Below, one piece after another: positions 9,017 through 18,217 of a DNA stretch of 59,183 nucleotides. The DNA is from Deltaproteobacteria bacterium. Lineage in GTDB: Bacteria > Myxococcota_A > Polyangia > JAAYKL01. Under the pieces are notes generated by a model, which worked only from the letters and a program-made list of their open reading frames with translations, was not told where the DNA came from and did no database searches. Made by a program: the position numbers and the translations under genes. How positions within the stretch are numbered: position 1 is the stretch's first letter; each line of letters begins with the position of its first letter. The stretch spans positions 1 through 59,183 of the forward strand of contig JAUVDV010000028.1 in NCBI GenBank assembly GCA_030595125.1, read 5' to 3'.

Positions 9017-10129
9017 ATGACAATTCAACCTCGACGCACTCCACTCTACAATGAGCTAAAGAAACTCGGCGGCCGGATGGTCCCCTTCGCGGGATACGAA
9101 ATGGCGGTTCAGTTCGAGGGCATCAAGGCCGAGCACAACTCCGTCCGGACCAGGGCGGGGCTCTTTGACGTCAGCCATATGTGCGAGTTCTGGCTCGACG
9201 GCCGTGACGCGCTCGAGTACGCCCACTGGCTGGTCACCAACGACGTCAAGGGGCTCGAGGACGGGCAGATATGCTACACCCCCATGTGCATGCCGGACGG
9301 CGGCATCGTGGACGACCTTCTCGTCTACCGCTACGGCACGGACAGGATCCTGCTGGTGGTCAACGCAGCCTGTCACGACAAAGATCTCGAACATGTTCAA
9401 AACAATGTCCGGGGTGACGTCAAGGTAACCGACAGGAGCTACGAGACGGGCCAGATCGCGCTCCAGGGACCCGCTGCAGTGGAGATCCTGGCCTCGATAA
9501 CCGGGGGTGCCCATCGGGATCTGGGCTTCTTCCGATTCGTGGACAGTGAGATCGCTGGCAAGCCGTGTCTCATTTCCCGCACGGGATACACCGCCGAAGA
9601 TGGTTACGAAATCTACTGCGACAACGAGCACCTGGTCGATGTATTCAAGGCGTTGATGGAGGCGGGGGAACCGCACGGTCTCAAGCCCATCGGGCTCGGC
9701 GCCCGGGATACCCTGCGTCTCGAGGGCAAGCTCGCGCTCTACGGCAACGACATCGACCTGAACACCACTCCCCTGGAGGCCTCCCTGGGTTGGACGGTCA
9801 AGTGGGACGTCGGTGATTTCAATGGTCGCGACGCGCTCGTCGCGCAAAAAGAAGAGGGGCTCAGGCGTCGCCTCGTGGGCTTTCAGATGGTGGGAAAAGG
9901 CATCGCGCGACACGAATACCCTATCATTCCGGCGGGCGCTGACGCCGGCGCGGAACCTGTCGGAGTCGTCACCTCCGGGGGGCCGTCACCGACCCTGGGC
10001 GTCGGCATCGGGCTCGCGTACCTTCCCAAAAAGGGATACAAGGTGGGCGCCCCCATCGGAGTGGTTATCAGGGGCAAGGTGGTCGAGGCCAAAATAGTGA
10101 AAACCCCCTTCTACAAGAGACCGCAATAG
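9017..10129 (+). CDS. gcvT: Glycine cleavage system T protein (aminomethyltransferase)
   Basis: Transfers the methylene group from aminomethyl-lipoyl GcvH to tetrahydrofolate, releasing ammonia. The 370-residue protein starts TPLYNELKKLGGRMVPFAGYEM and carries the family blocks FDVSHMCEF, ARDTLRLEGKLALYGND and GVVTSGGPSPTLGVGIGLAY. The ATG at 9017 follows an AGAAGGA ribosome site at the right distance; an in-frame GTG lies at 8993. First of three gcv genes in a row. The 76-bp leader is too short for a glycine riboswitch. Confidence 0.95.
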   Translation: MTIQPRRTPLYNELKKLGGRMVPFAGYEMAVQFEGIKAEHNSVRTRAGLFDVSHMCEFWLDGRDALEYAHWLVTNDVKGLEDGQICYTPMCMPDGGIVDDLLVYRYGTDRILLVVNAACHDKDLEHVQNNVRGDVKVTDRSYETGQIALQGPAAVEILASITGGAHRDLGFFRFVDSEIAGKPCLISRTGYTAEDGYEIYCDNEHLVDVFKALMEAGEPHGLKPIGLGARDTLRLEGKLALYGNDIDLNTTPLEASLGWTVKWDVGDFNGRDALVAQKEEGLRRRLVGFQMVGKGIARHEYPIIPAGADAGAEPVGVVTSGGPSPTLGVGIGLAYLPKKGYKVGAPIGVVIRGKVVEAKIVKTPFYKRPQ

Positions 10130-10154
10130 GCGGCCAATCACACGCGAGGGTAAA

Positions 10155-10544
10155 ATGAATATTCCGGAAAATCTGCGGTACACAAAAGAACACGAATGGG
10201 TCAAGGTCGATGGCGACGTGGCGACAATTGGGATCTCCGAATTTGCCGTGGAACAACTCGGCGATATCACACTGGTGGAGATGCCCGGAGTCGGCGACGA
10301 GATCAAGGCCGGCGAGGCCATGGGAACAGTCGAATCGGTCAAGGCCGTATCCGACATGTTCGCGCCCATCTCCGGGACGGTCAATGCCGTCAACGAAGAG
10401 CTGGACGACGCACCCGAAAAAGTGAACGAGGATTGCTACGGAGCAGGCTGGATGCTCAGTATCAAGATCTCCGATCCCGCCGAGGTGGAGGCGCTGTTCG
10501 ACAGTGCCGGTTACAAAGATCATTTGTCCACCATCGACGACTGA
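10155..10544 (+). CDS. gcvH: Glycine cleavage system H protein (lipoyl carrier)
   Basis: The swinging-arm protein that carries the aminomethyl group between the P, T and L proteins. The 129-residue sequence is full length. The lipoylated lysine is K63 in the motif ESVKAVSD, within GTVESVKAVSDMFAP. Lies 25 bp after gcvT and 27 bp before gcvPA. Confidence 0.97.
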   Translation: MNIPENLRYTKEHEWVKVDGDVATIGISEFAVEQLGDITLVEMPGVGDEIKAGEAMGTVESVKAVSDMFAPISGTVNAVNEELDDAPEKVNEDCYGAGWMLSIKISDPAEVEALFDSAGYKDHLSTIDD

Positions 10545-10571
10545 CATGCTCTTTCAATAAAGGAGACGATC

Positions 10572-11933
10572 GTGAGATACATCCCCCATTCCGCCGCCGA
10601 CATCTCCCAGATGCTCGAAAAGATAGGCGCCAGCACAGTGGACGAACTCTTCGAGCAGATCCCCGAGCCGCTGAGGTTCAAGAGGGAGCTCGATCTTCCT
10701 CCCCCCATGTCCGAATCGGAGATCATGACCCACCTGAACAACATGGCCGGTCTCATGCCGGCGGGCGGCCTGGTCTCCTTCATGGGCGCCGGCCTTTACG
10801 CGCACCACGTTCCGGTTGCAGTCGATCAGATTCTCCTTCGCTCGGAGTTCTACACGGCCTACACGCCATACCAGCCCGAGGTGAGCCAGGGCACGCTCCA
10901 GTCGATCTTCGAGTTTCAGACCATGATATGCCGTATCTTCGGAATGGATGTCTCGAACGCATCCATGTACGACGGCGCGACCGCAGCCACAGAGGCTGCT
11001 CTCATGGCCCGGCGAGTGACCAGGCGAAATAAGATCGTCATTTCGGGAGGAATGCACCCCGAGTACCTTGAGGTTCTCGAGACATATCTCCGCGCGACCG
11101 ACGACGACGAACCCCAGATGGCAATTGTCGACATCGATCCCACAACCGGCGCCACTGATCTACAAAAACTCGGCGAGGCGCTGGACGGGGAAACTGCATG
11201 TGTGATCATCGGATACCCAAACTTCTTCGGCGTGGTGGAGCGCGTGGACGAGATCTCCGCGATGGCAAGGGACGCCGGGGCGCTCACGATCACCTCCACC
11301 ATGGACCCGTACGCACTGGGCGTTATCGCGCCTCCCGGAGACCTCGGGGTCGACATCGCGACCGGTGAGGGGCAGGCCCTGGGCGTATCTATATGCTTCG
11401 GCGGACCCGGTCTCGGACTGTTCTCGGTTCGCAAAGACAAAAAACTGTTGCGACAGATGCCCGGCAGGTTGGTCGGCCGAACTGTGGACGTGAAGGGAAA
11501 GACCGGCTACGTGCTCACCCTGGCCACCCGCGAGCAGCACATCCGCAGGGAAAAGGCCACGTCCAACATCTGCACCAATCACGGGCTGTGCGCTCTGGCC
11601 GTGGGGGTCAATATGAGCCTGCTCGGAAAGTCCGGGTTCCTCAAGGTGGCGAAAGACTGCCTCGCGCGAACGGCGTACCTCAAGAAGGGCATCTCGGGCG
11701 TGAAGGGGTTCTCCATCAAGTACAGCGGCCCCACCTTCAACGAGTTCACCGTGAAGTGCGAGGGAAGAAAAGCCGCAGACGTCCTGACCGCCCTCGAGGA
11801 AAAGTGCCTGCTCGCCGGGGTGGATCTCGGACGCTTCGACCCGACCATGGATGACTCCTTCCTCGTCGCCGTGACCGAATGCCACAACCGCGAAACTCTC
11901 GACTCCTACATCAAGTCCATCGGCGAGATCTAA
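10572..11933 (+). CDS. gcvPA: Glycine dehydrogenase (decarboxylating) subunit 1
   Basis: N-terminal half of the split P protein. It starts MRYIPHSAADISQMLEKIG and has MGAGLYAHHVP, PYQPEVSQGTLQSIFEFQTMI and the family block GGPGLGLFSVRK; 453 residues is the normal length. GTG start with an AGGAGA ribosome site. In the family GcvPA works as a heterotetramer with GcvPB, which carries the PLP lysine, and gcvPB normally follows directly. Here it does not: a tetR gene follows. The complex therefore needs a GcvPB from elsewhere in the genome. Confidence 0.95.
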   Translation: MRYIPHSAADISQMLEKIGASTVDELFEQIPEPLRFKRELDLPPPMSESEIMTHLNNMAGLMPAGGLVSFMGAGLYAHHVPVAVDQILLRSEFYTAYTPYQPEVSQGTLQSIFEFQTMICRIFGMDVSNASMYDGATAATEAALMARRVTRRNKIVISGGMHPEYLEVLETYLRATDDDEPQMAIVDIDPTTGATDLQKLGEALDGETACVIIGYPNFFGVVERVDEISAMARDAGALTITSTMDPYALGVIAPPGDLGVDIATGEGQALGVSICFGGPGLGLFSVRKDKKLLRQMPGRLVGRTVDVKGKTGYVLTLATREQHIRREKATSNICTNHGLCALAVGVNMSLLGKSGFLKVAKDCLARTAYLKKGISGVKGFSIKYSGPTFNEFTVKCEGRKAADVLTALEEKCLLAGVDLGRFDPTMDDSFLVAVTECHNRETLDSYIKSIGEI

Positions 11934-11962
11934 CCTCCACGATAAGTCCATCAGCGAAATCC
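11913..11962 (+). repeat. Imperfect direct repeat of the gcvPA 3' end
   Basis: The last codons plus first stop base (11913-11931, AAGTCCATCGGCGAGATCT) recur at 11944-11962 with 16 of 19 bases matching. It may be a scar from rearrangement where gcvPB would be expected. Confidence 0.5.
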
Positions 11963-12025
11963 AACTCTGCAATCACGAGCTGAAGCAGTCACAAATTGAC
12001 CTTGTTGGAATTTAGGGTCATATTT

Positions 12026-12106
12026 TTATAGCTATAATTTCAGTCTGTTAACCGTATTTCGCGATTTTCGCATTGAATATCTGACCCGTTATGCTATTCT
12101 GGTCAG
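12026..12106 (+). promoter_or_regulatory. Candidate promoter and operators of the TetR-led cassette
   Basis: A perfect -10 (TATAAT, 12033-12038) overlaps the exact palindrome TTATAGCTATAA (12026-12037). A second inverted repeat, CTGACC (12081-12086) and GGTCAG (12101-12106) with 14 bases between, ends just before the tetR start. Either could be the TetR binding site. No convincing -35 is seen. Confidence 0.5.
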
Positions 12107-12107
12107 T

Positions 12108-12770
12108 GTGAAGTGGACATACGAAAAACTCAAACAGCTTTTCTCCGAAACGATGGAAGAGATCTGCCCGGACGACGCCAGGGAGGCGAAGCGCCGACGA
12201 ATTGTGGACGAGGCCGCGAAACTGTTCGCGGTTCACGGATACAAGAAGACAAGCATCAACAGCATTGCCCAAAACGCCGAAGTGGCCAAGGGGACCGTGT
12301 ACTTGTACTTCGAGACCAAGGCGGACCTGATGGTTCAGGTGATCGCCGAGGAAAAAAAACAGTACTCGCTGAAAATACTGGAGCTCTACCGCGAGGAGAT
12401 GTCCCCCAGGGACAGACTCAAGGCCTGGCTGCGCCTGGCGATGGAGGTGGCGGTGTCTCTACCCCTCGTCTCCCGGCTGATGCGCGGAGATCAGGAGATG
12501 TACGCTGTTTTGGCCGAGATGAACGCAGACCTCCGCGATAAGATGGAAGAGTTTCGCATGGAGATAATCACGGAGATGGTGGACCTGGCCGCTGCTCCAC
12601 ATCGATGGACTGACAGGGAACTCAGGGAAAGGGCCCTGGTTGTCACCGGCATGATTTTTCTATCAGCGCATTTGGCCGAACCGAACCTGCGCGGCGGGTT
12701 ACCCACAGATCGCTTTTTGGACATCCTGACGGACATGCTCGTCGATGGAATAGCCGGTCAGAAAAACTAG
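12108..12770 (+). CDS. TetR/AcrR-family transcriptional regulator
   Basis: The N-terminal helix-turn-helix is typical: RRIVDEAAKLFAVHGYKKTSINSIAQNAEVAKGTVYLYFETKADL in outline (about residues 29-75), followed by a helical ligand-binding domain. Starts at GTG 12108; an ATG at 12153 (MEEICPDD) is an alternative that keeps the whole HTH. First gene of a six-gene same-strand cluster with a LolA-like protein, ABC transporter and beta-barrel, so it most likely regulates that cluster. The ligand is unknown. Confidence 0.88.
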   Translation: MKWTYEKLKQLFSETMEEICPDDAREAKRRRIVDEAAKLFAVHGYKKTSINSIAQNAEVAKGTVYLYFETKADLMVQVIAEEKKQYSLKILELYREEMSPRDRLKAWLRLAMEVAVSLPLVSRLMRGDQEMYAVLAEMNADLRDKMEEFRMEIITEMVDLAAAPHRWTDRELRERALVVTGMIFLSAHLAEPNLRGGLPTDRFLDILTDMLVDGIAGQKN

Positions 12771-12815
12771 AACGGGGTCAACATATTCGGGTTTTTTGAA
12801 ACCGGGAGGACAATT

Positions 12816-13625
12816 ATGAAACGTACGGCAAGAATTTGGCTGGCGAGCATGTGTTTATCTTTGGTTGCTATCTTGATGGTTTCATCCATGGCGCTGTCGA
12901 AGGAACAGAAAGACGCAGAAGCTCCGAAGCCGGGGAGCGACGGTTTCGCCGCGTATATTCTCAACAAGATCGACGATCTCTATCGCGGCACAAGTAGCCG
13001 CGGCGTCATGGCAATGGAAATAAAGACCAAACACTGGAACAGGAGCATGGAGGCCGAGTCCTGGTCTCTTGGCACGAAGTACTCCCTGGTCAGAATCCTC
13101 AAACCCAGCAAAGAAAAGGGCACCGCCACGCTCAAGGCCAACGATGACCTATTCATGTATCTGAACAAGACAGGCCGCACGGTAAAAATCACATCCGGCA
13201 TGATGGGCAGCTCGTGGATGGGGAGTCACTTCACCAATGACGATCTGGTCAAGGGCTCACGCATGGCCGAAGACTACGTCGTGCAGTATGAGGGGGAGAG
13301 CAAAAAGGGTGGCATCGAGACGTGCCGGCTGGTTCTGGTCCCGCGACCGGATGCCCCGGTGGTGTGGGGCAAAATTGAAATCACCGTTCGACAAACCGAT
13401 CTGCAGCCGCTCGAGCAGCGCTTCTACGACGAAGACGGACATGAGGCGCGGGTTCTGGAGTTTACAAATCATAAAGAAGTGAACGGCAGGACAATGCCCA
13501 CGAAAATGACGATGAGACCGCTGGACAAGTCAGGTGAGTTTACCAGCATTGTCTGGAAGGAAATCGATTTTAAAGTGAAGCTGAACAAGAGCTTCTTCAC
13601 GTTGCAAAGACTCAAATCCAAATAG
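12816..13625 (+). CDS. LolA-like outer membrane lipoprotein-sorting protein
   Basis: A 269-residue exported protein with a signal peptide (about residues 1-28, ending SSMALSK). The body has features of the LolA/LolB-like outer-membrane lipoprotein-sorting family: KTKHWNRSMEAESWSLGTKYSLVRILKPSKEKGTATLK and GSSWMGSHFTNDDLVKGSRM in outline, and the closing block KEIDFKVKLNKSFFTLQRL. Family members have a half-barrel thought to shield lipid in the periplasm. Sitting just before two FtsX-type permeases and a LolD-like ATPase, it is the likely periplasmic carrier of that system. Good ribosome site GGGAGG. Confidence 0.82.
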   Translation: MKRTARIWLASMCLSLVAILMVSSMALSKEQKDAEAPKPGSDGFAAYILNKIDDLYRGTSSRGVMAMEIKTKHWNRSMEAESWSLGTKYSLVRILKPSKEKGTATLKANDDLFMYLNKTGRTVKITSGMMGSSWMGSHFTNDDLVKGSRMAEDYVVQYEGESKKGGIETCRLVLVPRPDAPVVWGKIEITVRQTDLQPLEQRFYDEDGHEARVLEFTNHKEVNGRTMPTKMTMRPLDKSGEFTSIVWKEIDFKVKLNKSFFTLQRLKSK

Positions 13626-13641
13626 TCTCCGGAGGTGCCTC

Positions 13642-14856
13642 GTGAGAGTGTTCAAGATGGCGTGGAGAAACGTATGGAGAAACCGCCGAAGGACCATTGT
13701 CACCATCGCGGCAATGAGTCTGGCTCTGTTTTCCATGATTCAGTACTCGGGTCTGATGACCGGCTATCTGCACGGCATGGAGCGAAACATTCTGGATCTG
13801 GAGATGGGCGACATTCAGATCTTTGCGCCTGACTACCTGGACAAACCCTCCATCTACAACCGCATCGAAAACCCGAACGATCTGATAAAAAAACTCGAGG
13901 CGGCGGGTTATCACGCCTCGGGGCGACTGAAAGGCGGCGGCCTGGCGGCGGGAGAAAACTCGAGCGCCGGAGCAGTCTTTCGAGGTGTTGATCCCGGACA
14001 GGATGCATCAGTCAGCGACGTTTACAAGCACGTTTTACGCGGCGAATGGCTGGACGTCGGAGAACCGGCTGGAATTGTCATAGGAAGGCGGCTGGCGTTG
14101 TCGCTCGATGTGGATGTTGGAGATGAAGTCATTGTCCTGTCCCAGGCTGCGGACGGCTCCATGGCAAATGATCTTTTCAAGGTTCGGGGTGTTCTCAAGA
14201 GCATTGGCGAAGAAGTCGATCGCGGAGGCATCTACATGATTGACCAGACGTTCAGAGAACTGATGGTCGTGCCGGATGGGGTGCATCAGATAATCGTGAG
14301 AAAGCCCCCCACTGTTCTGCTGGACAAGGCCACCGATGAAGTTGCTTCCATTGCCGGTGGTGCGGACACTCGATCCTGGAGGCAGCTCACACCTACCCTG
14401 GCGTCCATGTTGGATTCCAGCCGCGGCGCCATGTATTTTATGTTCGTGATTGTGTTCCTGGCCATTGCCATTGTCATCTTGAACGCAATGCTCATGGCAG
14501 TATTCGAACGCATCAGGGAGTTTGGTGTTCTCAAGGCAATCGGAGTGGCTCCCTGGGTTGTTTTCAAAATTGTCATCACCGAGACAATGATACAAACCAG
14601 CCTGGCCATTGCGGCAGGAGGAATCCTGTCAATCCCGGCCGGCATCTATCTGAGCACTTCCGGTATCAATCTCAGTTCGATGAGCGGCGCCTCGATCATG
14701 GGTATAGCCTGGGATCCCATCTGGAGATCGTCTTTCAGCGTGCAGACTTTCGCAGGTCCCGTGGTGATGCTGGCGGCCATTGTTCTCATGGCGGTGCTTT
14801 ACCCGGCCCTCAAGGCAGCGTTCATCAGGCCGGTAGCCGCGATGCATCATCGATAG
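13642..14856 (+). CDS. ABC transporter permease, FtsX/MacB (LolC/E) type
   Basis: A 404-residue inner-membrane protein: one TM near the N-terminus (about residues 17-40), a large periplasmic domain (about 45-260), then three TMs. The last part has MLMAVFERIREFGVLKAIGVAPWVVFKIV, the FtsX signature. This topology belongs to mechanotransmission exporters such as LolCDE and MacB, which pass lipids or lipoproteins to periplasmic partners. Start GTG with a GGAGGTG ribosome site, 16 bp after the LolA-like gene. Pairs with the next permease. Confidence 0.9.
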   Translation: MRVFKMAWRNVWRNRRRTIVTIAAMSLALFSMIQYSGLMTGYLHGMERNILDLEMGDIQIFAPDYLDKPSIYNRIENPNDLIKKLEAAGYHASGRLKGGGLAAGENSSAGAVFRGVDPGQDASVSDVYKHVLRGEWLDVGEPAGIVIGRRLALSLDVDVGDEVIVLSQAADGSMANDLFKVRGVLKSIGEEVDRGGIYMIDQTFRELMVVPDGVHQIIVRKPPTVLLDKATDEVASIAGGADTRSWRQLTPTLASMLDSSRGAMYFMFVIVFLAIAIVILNAMLMAVFERIREFGVLKAIGVAPWVVFKIVITETMIQTSLAIAAGGILSIPAGIYLSTSGINLSSMSGASIMGIAWDPIWRSSFSVQTFAGPVVMLAAIVLMAVLYPALKAAFIRPVAAMHHR

Positions 14857-14866
14857 GAGCTTTGCA

Positions 14867-16117
14867 ATGAGAAGTACAGGCATAGCTACGATGGCATGGA
14901 GGAATCTCCGACGAAACCGGAGAAGAACGGCGCTGACCGTCTTCGGCATATCCTTCGGCGTGTTGCTGGCGGTCATCTTTACCGGTGTGGGCGACTCCAG
15001 CTATGCGGACATGATCGATCTGGCCGCCCGTATGGGCACGGGGCATGTTACCGTTCAACACGGCGACTATCTTGACACACCGTCGGTTTCAAAAACGGTC
15101 ACCGGCACTTCAAAAATCAGCGCGCTCGCCGCCGGAGACGAAAACGTGAAGAGCGTCTCCACCAGAATTACCGGCCAGGTGCTTCTGGCCACCTCTGCCG
15201 CGAGTTACGGCGCCGCAATGCTTGCGATCGATCCGCAAAAAGAGAACAAGGACACATTCGCGCTTTTCGAAAGCGTGGATGAAGGAGCGATGTTTGAAAA
15301 CGCCGAGGACAAGGGAATAATCCTGGGAGCCAAACTCGCCGAAAATCTCGATACAAAGATGGGTCGCAAGGTTGTCTACACTCTCACCGACAAGTCGGGA
15401 GAAATCGTATCAGGTCTGGCGCGCGTCAAAGGTATTCTACGTACCGGGTCACTGGCTGTTGACGCGGGCCTGTGCATTTTGCCGATTGACACTGTTCGCA
15501 AGACTCTCGGTTTCGACACGGACGAAGCCACCCAGGTGGCTGTATTTCTGGACGATCAACGAAACAGCGAAGCGGTCGCCCAGAGACTGGAAAAGACGAT
15601 TGGCGGGGACGCACAGGTGCTCACATGGGACAAGTCGAGCCCGGAGCTGGCCGGGTTCATCGGCATGAAGGTGTCGGGCACCATTATCTTTGAAATTCTC
15701 ATTCTCATTTTGATAGCCGCAGGAATCTTCAACACCATCTTCGTGAGCGTGATGGAGCGTATGCGCGAGTTCGGAATCATGTCGGCCATCGGTTTCAGCC
15801 CGGCCAAGATCTTCAGCCTGGTCATGTGGGAGAGCCTGTGGATCGGCATCATCGGGCTGATTTCCGCAGCAGCAATTACCGCATATCCCTACTATCTGAT
15901 GGCCACAAAAGGAATTGACGTCTCAAAGATGACCGGGGGCGAACAGAGCCTGGAGGTGGCAGGTGTTGCCATGAGTCCCATAATTTATGCGGACATCTAT
16001 CCGCAGAGCGTCCTGATGATTTGCCTGGCTGTCTTTGGCGCCACATTGTTGTCCGGCCTGTATCCGGCATGGCGCGCAGGCAGGGTGGTTCCCGTGGAAT
16101 CCATCAAACTGGTGTGA
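14867..16117 (+). CDS. ABC transporter permease, FtsX/MacB (LolC/E) type
   Basis: Second permease, 416 residues, same topology: N-terminal TM (about 18-40), periplasmic domain, and three C-terminal TMs with VMERMREFGIMSAIGFSPAKIF. It shares the opening pattern MAWRNLRRNRRRT with the preceding permease (MAWRNVWRNRRRT), so the two are diverged paralogues likely forming a heterodimer. It starts 10 bp after the first permease. Confidence 0.9.
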   Translation: MRSTGIATMAWRNLRRNRRRTALTVFGISFGVLLAVIFTGVGDSSYADMIDLAARMGTGHVTVQHGDYLDTPSVSKTVTGTSKISALAAGDENVKSVSTRITGQVLLATSAASYGAAMLAIDPQKENKDTFALFESVDEGAMFENAEDKGIILGAKLAENLDTKMGRKVVYTLTDKSGEIVSGLARVKGILRTGSLAVDAGLCILPIDTVRKTLGFDTDEATQVAVFLDDQRNSEAVAQRLEKTIGGDAQVLTWDKSSPELAGFIGMKVSGTIIFEILILILIAAGIFNTIFVSVMERMREFGIMSAIGFSPAKIFSLVMWESLWIGIIGLISAAAITAYPYYLMATKGIDVSKMTGGEQSLEVAGVAMSPIIYADIYPQSVLMICLAVFGATLLSGLYPAWRAGRVVPVESIKLV

Positions 16118-16126
16118 GGTGTTTCA

Positions 16127-16831
16127 ATGAATGCGCAGAATCCCAAACCCATAATTGTTCTCGAAAATCTGGTCAAAAAATATCGCCAGGGCAAATTGGA
16201 AGTTCCGGCCGTCAGAGGCGTGAACCTGGAGATCAAATCAGGAGAGTTCACCGCCATCAGCGGACCGTCCGGGTCGGGAAAAACAACCGTACTCAACATT
16301 ATCGGTGCGCTCGATGACCCTACGGATGGAAAGGTGTTCGTCGAGGGAATCTTGCTCTCTTCTTTGAGCCGCTCCGTCCTCAGCAGGCTTCGCCGTGATC
16401 GCATCGGCTTCGTCTTTCAGGCTTACAATCTGATACCGGTGCTCACCGCGTTTGAAAACGCCGAGATCGTGCTTGCCTTGCAGGGCGTCGCTGTAAAGGA
16501 GCGAAGAGAAAGAGTGATGGGGCTCCTGGCAGATGTAGGGCTCGAAGGAATGGAGCACCGCAGACCGGACCAGTTGTCCGGCGGCCAGCAGCAAAGAGTC
16601 GCAATTGCGCGCGCCATCGCGTCGAATCCGGCGGTGGTTCTGGCCGACGAACCGACAGCGAATGTGGACTCTTCCACCGCCGAGAAGCTTCTCTCAATCA
16701 TGGAGAAGCTCAATCGGGAGCAGCATGTAACCTTTGTTTTCTCCACCCACGATCAGAAGGTGATGGACAGGGCGCGCCGGATCATTCACCTGGTGGATGG
16801 AAAGATATCGAACGACGAAATCAGGGAATAG
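16127..16831 (+). CDS. ABC transporter ATP-binding protein, LolD/MacB type
   Basis: ATPase of the transporter, 234 residues. Walker A GPSGSGKTT (about residues 46-54), signature LSGGQQQR, Walker B VVLADEPT and switch His in FVFSTHDQKVM. It belongs to the LolD/MacB branch by length and by the early motif VPAVRGVNLEI. The stop is immediately followed by the ATG of the beta-barrel gene. Confidence 0.93.
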   Translation: MNAQNPKPIIVLENLVKKYRQGKLEVPAVRGVNLEIKSGEFTAISGPSGSGKTTVLNIIGALDDPTDGKVFVEGILLSSLSRSVLSRLRRDRIGFVFQAYNLIPVLTAFENAEIVLALQGVAVKERRERVMGLLADVGLEGMEHRRPDQLSGGQQQRVAIARAIASNPAVVLADEPTANVDSSTAEKLLSIMEKLNREQHVTFVFSTHDQKVMDRARRIIHLVDGKISNDEIRE

Positions 16832-18130
16832 ATGGGTCGTTCTCTTCGCACATTTGTTCTCGTATCGTTTCTGGCAACGGTTTCCTCAACTGCCCTTTCA
16901 CTGGGAATTGTGGAGAACGAAAATGGGGACTTTTCCCTCGAAGCGACCGGCAGCGCCAGGATTACCGGCGTGTACCTCATAAACCCGGATATTGGGGAAA
17001 TCTATTCGAGGCGAAACGACGGTCTGGGAAACGGTGTTTTGCGGTTGATGTTGGATGGGGATCTCGGACAGCACATGACATTTCACGTGAACTCATTCGC
17101 GGGTTTTTCCAGGCAACCGTTGCTGGACGGCGGTTCTTTTTCAGACGCCGGGTCATCGCAAACTCCGTACAGAACCGAATATCTCTCGTGGAACTCTGGC
17201 ACCGAAGACGACGTCCGGGGGTTCACCGGGCTCGACAGGTTCAGCCTGCATTTACTTGCCGATCCCCTGAACCTCACCGTCGGCCGGTTCGCAGTCAATC
17301 ACTCGGTTACCTATATTTTTACTCCAAATGATTTCTTTGCGCCAATGTCCGCCACAGCGATCAACCGGATTTACAAACCCGGCGTGGATGCGATCAAGGC
17401 GGGGTGGTCGCCGGGAATGCTGTCCACCATCGAACTTGTTGGAGTTATGGGGAGCAGCGTCGGGGATGAACCGTCCTGGGCGCAGAGCGCCGTTGTCTTG
17501 AGAGCGGGAACGGTTCTGTGGGACTTCGAGTGGGCGGCTCTTGGCGGGAAATTGGCCGAGCGCTGGATGGCGGGGTTTTCTTTTCAGGGCGAGATCAAGA
17601 CTGTGGGGGTAAGGGGCGAAGGGCATGTTGGTTTTCCAGACGCAAACGGAGACGGGCAGCTGGGAGATTTGCAAAATGGCGGGCAGGCTCCCAAAAACGC
17701 ATATGCGCACCTTGCCGGAGGAGTTGATCATTTATTCCCGTGGCGAAACGCTAGTCTCGGGATGGAATACCAATTCATCTCCGACGGTGGAAAGCCCGGC
17801 TCCTACCTGGCTCGTGCGACAAGATTCTATCCGGACGATGTGCTGTTCATGGGCATGCACTATGTAGGCGTCACTGGCGGGTTTGACATTCTTCCCATCT
17901 TGAGGGTGAACGCCGTGGCGCTTTTCAATGCGTACGATCTCTCGGGAATGGGCTTTCTGTCGCTGATGTACAATATGTCCGATGAAACGGATCTGATATT
18001 CGGCGCAATGATCCCCTGGGGAGAAAAGCCGACTGCGGACGCAGGGTCGCCTTTGCCCATTTCTCGAATCGAGAGCGAGTTCGGATTGGCGTCCTTTGCC
18101 GCCTTTTTGGAGATGAGATCCTATTTTTAA
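16832..18130 (+). CDS. Predicted outer-membrane beta-barrel protein of the export cassette
   Basis: A 432-residue protein of no recognised family. It has a signal peptide (about residues 1-23), many short amphipathic beta stretches, and ends FLEMRSYF with a terminal Phe, the usual signal for insertion by the BAM complex. A porin-like barrel is inferred. It begins at the base after the ATPase stop, the tightest coupling in the cluster, so it probably provides an outer-membrane component or target for the transporter. Confidence 0.65.
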   Translation: MGRSLRTFVLVSFLATVSSTALSLGIVENENGDFSLEATGSARITGVYLINPDIGEIYSRRNDGLGNGVLRLMLDGDLGQHMTFHVNSFAGFSRQPLLDGGSFSDAGSSQTPYRTEYLSWNSGTEDDVRGFTGLDRFSLHLLADPLNLTVGRFAVNHSVTYIFTPNDFFAPMSATAINRIYKPGVDAIKAGWSPGMLSTIELVGVMGSSVGDEPSWAQSAVVLRAGTVLWDFEWAALGGKLAERWMAGFSFQGEIKTVGVRGEGHVGFPDANGDGQLGDLQNGGQAPKNAYAHLAGGVDHLFPWRNASLGMEYQFISDGGKPGSYLARATRFYPDDVLFMGMHYVGVTGGFDILPILRVNAVALFNAYDLSGMGFLSLMYNMSDETDLIFGAMIPWGEKPTADAGSPLPISRIESEFGLASFAAFLEMRSYF

Positions 18131-18158
18131 CTCCCATGTTTGCTTCTGACCATAGTCA

Positions 18159-18187
18159 TTGACCATGGTTATTATAAATGGTATATT
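18159..18187 (+). promoter_or_regulatory. Promoter with inverted repeat upstream of the Phd/PIN pair
   Basis: TTGACC (18159-18164) and TATATT (18182-18187) are separated by exactly 17 bp. The inverted repeat ACCAT (18162-18166)/ATGGT (18178-18182) overlaps the promoter and could be the operator for antitoxin autoregulation, as in other toxin-antitoxin operons. Confidence 0.65.
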
Positions 18188-18217
18188 GAGAGCAACAACG
18201 GAGAGGACAAAACCATT

